Of a stretch of 6,464 nt of DNA, positions 6,229 to 6,464 are shown piece by piece. The DNA is from Gammaproteobacteria bacterium (GTDB lineage: Bacteria > Pseudomonadota > Gammaproteobacteria > Coxiellales > Coxiellaceae). Every line of letters starts with the position of its first letter. The stretch's first letter is position 1. The translations under genes and the position numbers were made by a program. The notes under the pieces are model-generated. The model ran no database searches, was not told where the DNA came from, and saw only the letters and a program-made list of their open reading frames with translations. The stretch is taken from positions 1-6,464 of the forward strand of contig JAHZKQ010000232.1 in NCBI GenBank assembly GCA_022600315.1, in the 5' to 3' direction.

Positions 6229-6464
6229 TTAGAACAGATTGGGGTCAAGTCTTGAATTATAAAATTCAAAACTATTCCCCTTACGAGCCTTGGCAAGGTA
6301 AAGCGCCTTGTCAGCATTTCTCAATAACTCTTCCGCCGAATCAACTTCACTCGGGTAAATAGCAACACCAATACTTAATTGAACCACTATTTCACGGCTT
6401 TCAATCTTACACGGCTTAGCAATTGCCTCTATGATTTTTTCAATGATGCTTAATATCTCTTCTG
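6229..6464 (-). CDS. GGDEF-domain protein (probable diguanylate cyclase), C-terminal end only
   Basis: The last 77 codons are visible; the gene starts beyond the right edge. The reading contains LSIGVAIYPSE and then LLRNADKALYLAKARKGNSF, the two conserved blocks at the end of GGDEF domains, which make cyclic di-GMP from two GTP. The GGDEF motif itself lies outside the window, so activity cannot be judged. The protein ends soon after the domain (FEFYNSRLDPNLF), so no EAL domain follows. The final ten or so residues are encoded by a palindrome-rich stretch that looks like a dispersed repeat (6241-6269). It lies upstream of luxR in the same direction, with about 155 bases between them and a strong promoter in the gap, so luxR is probably transcribed independently. 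Confidence 0.88.
   Translation of the reverse strand, partial: EEILSIIEKIIEAIAKPCKIESREIVVQLSIGVAIYPSEVDSAEELLRNADKALYLAKARKGNSFEFYNSRLDPNLF
6241..6269 (-). repeat. Palindrome-rich CAAGACTTGACCCC-type segment, possible dispersed repeat end
   Basis: On the plus strand GGGG is followed by TCAAG-T-CTTGA (6245-6255), which overlaps TTGAATT-ATAA-AATTCAA (6252-6269), both perfect inverted repeats. The minus-strand AATTCAAGACTTGACCCC resembles a motif (CAAGACCTGACCCC) that I recall near IS200/REP-type transposases in several gammaproteobacteria. It forms the 3' end of the GGDEF coding region. No transposase gene is present here. The identification rests on memory. Confidence 0.4.

Overview
The window carries eight genes, all on the minus strand and all consistent with an AT-rich gammaproteobacterium. 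In transcription order (high to low coordinate) they are: the C-terminal end of a GGDEF protein (runs off the right edge), a LuxR-type regulator, a ZIP-like membrane protein, a class I SAM methyltransferase, a LolC/E-type lipoprotein-export permease, the ATPase LolD, the ribosome-rescue GTPase HflX, and the N-terminus of an acyltransferase-3-like membrane protein (runs off the left edge). HflX matches the E. coli protein closely in motifs and length, and the permease carries the LolC Hook region. The LuxR sensor half resembles regulators common in Legionellales. That order is my best guess for the host, from memory of protein patterns only.

Right part (6464 to about 5000): signalling. The GGDEF protein ends at 6229. 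Its last residues are encoded by a palindrome-rich stretch containing a CAAGACTTGACCCC-type motif that looks like a dispersed repeat. A spacer of about 155 bases follows. It holds two small hairpins, a sigma70-type promoter matching consensus in both hexamers with an inverted repeat between them, and a leader hairpin just before luxR. The LuxR protein is unusual: its helix-turn-helix is followed by a tail of about 48 residues, and an LSGxHY motif occurs at both ends of its sensor part.

Left part (about 4999 to 1): a tightly packed set of six genes with gaps of 12, 7, -8, 5 and 0 bases, so probably one transcript, starting at a good promoter at 4950-4978. The recognisable core is LolD with a single LolC/E-like permease (a LolDF-like arrangement), which releases lipoproteins from the inner membrane for delivery to the outer membrane. 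hflX follows directly from a TTG start instead of lying next to hfq, and an acyltransferase gene abuts the hflX stop codon. Upstream are two poorly understood genes: a methyltransferase with a HEAT-repeat-like tail and an eight-segment ZIP-fold protein that has lost most of the metal-binding motif.

I saw no tRNA, rRNA, CRISPR array, complete insertion sequence or convincing plus-strand gene. Nothing here is clearly a new defence or mobile system. The most interesting items are the regulatory architecture around luxR, the repeat-derived tail of the GGDEF protein, and the unusual partners of the lol genes.
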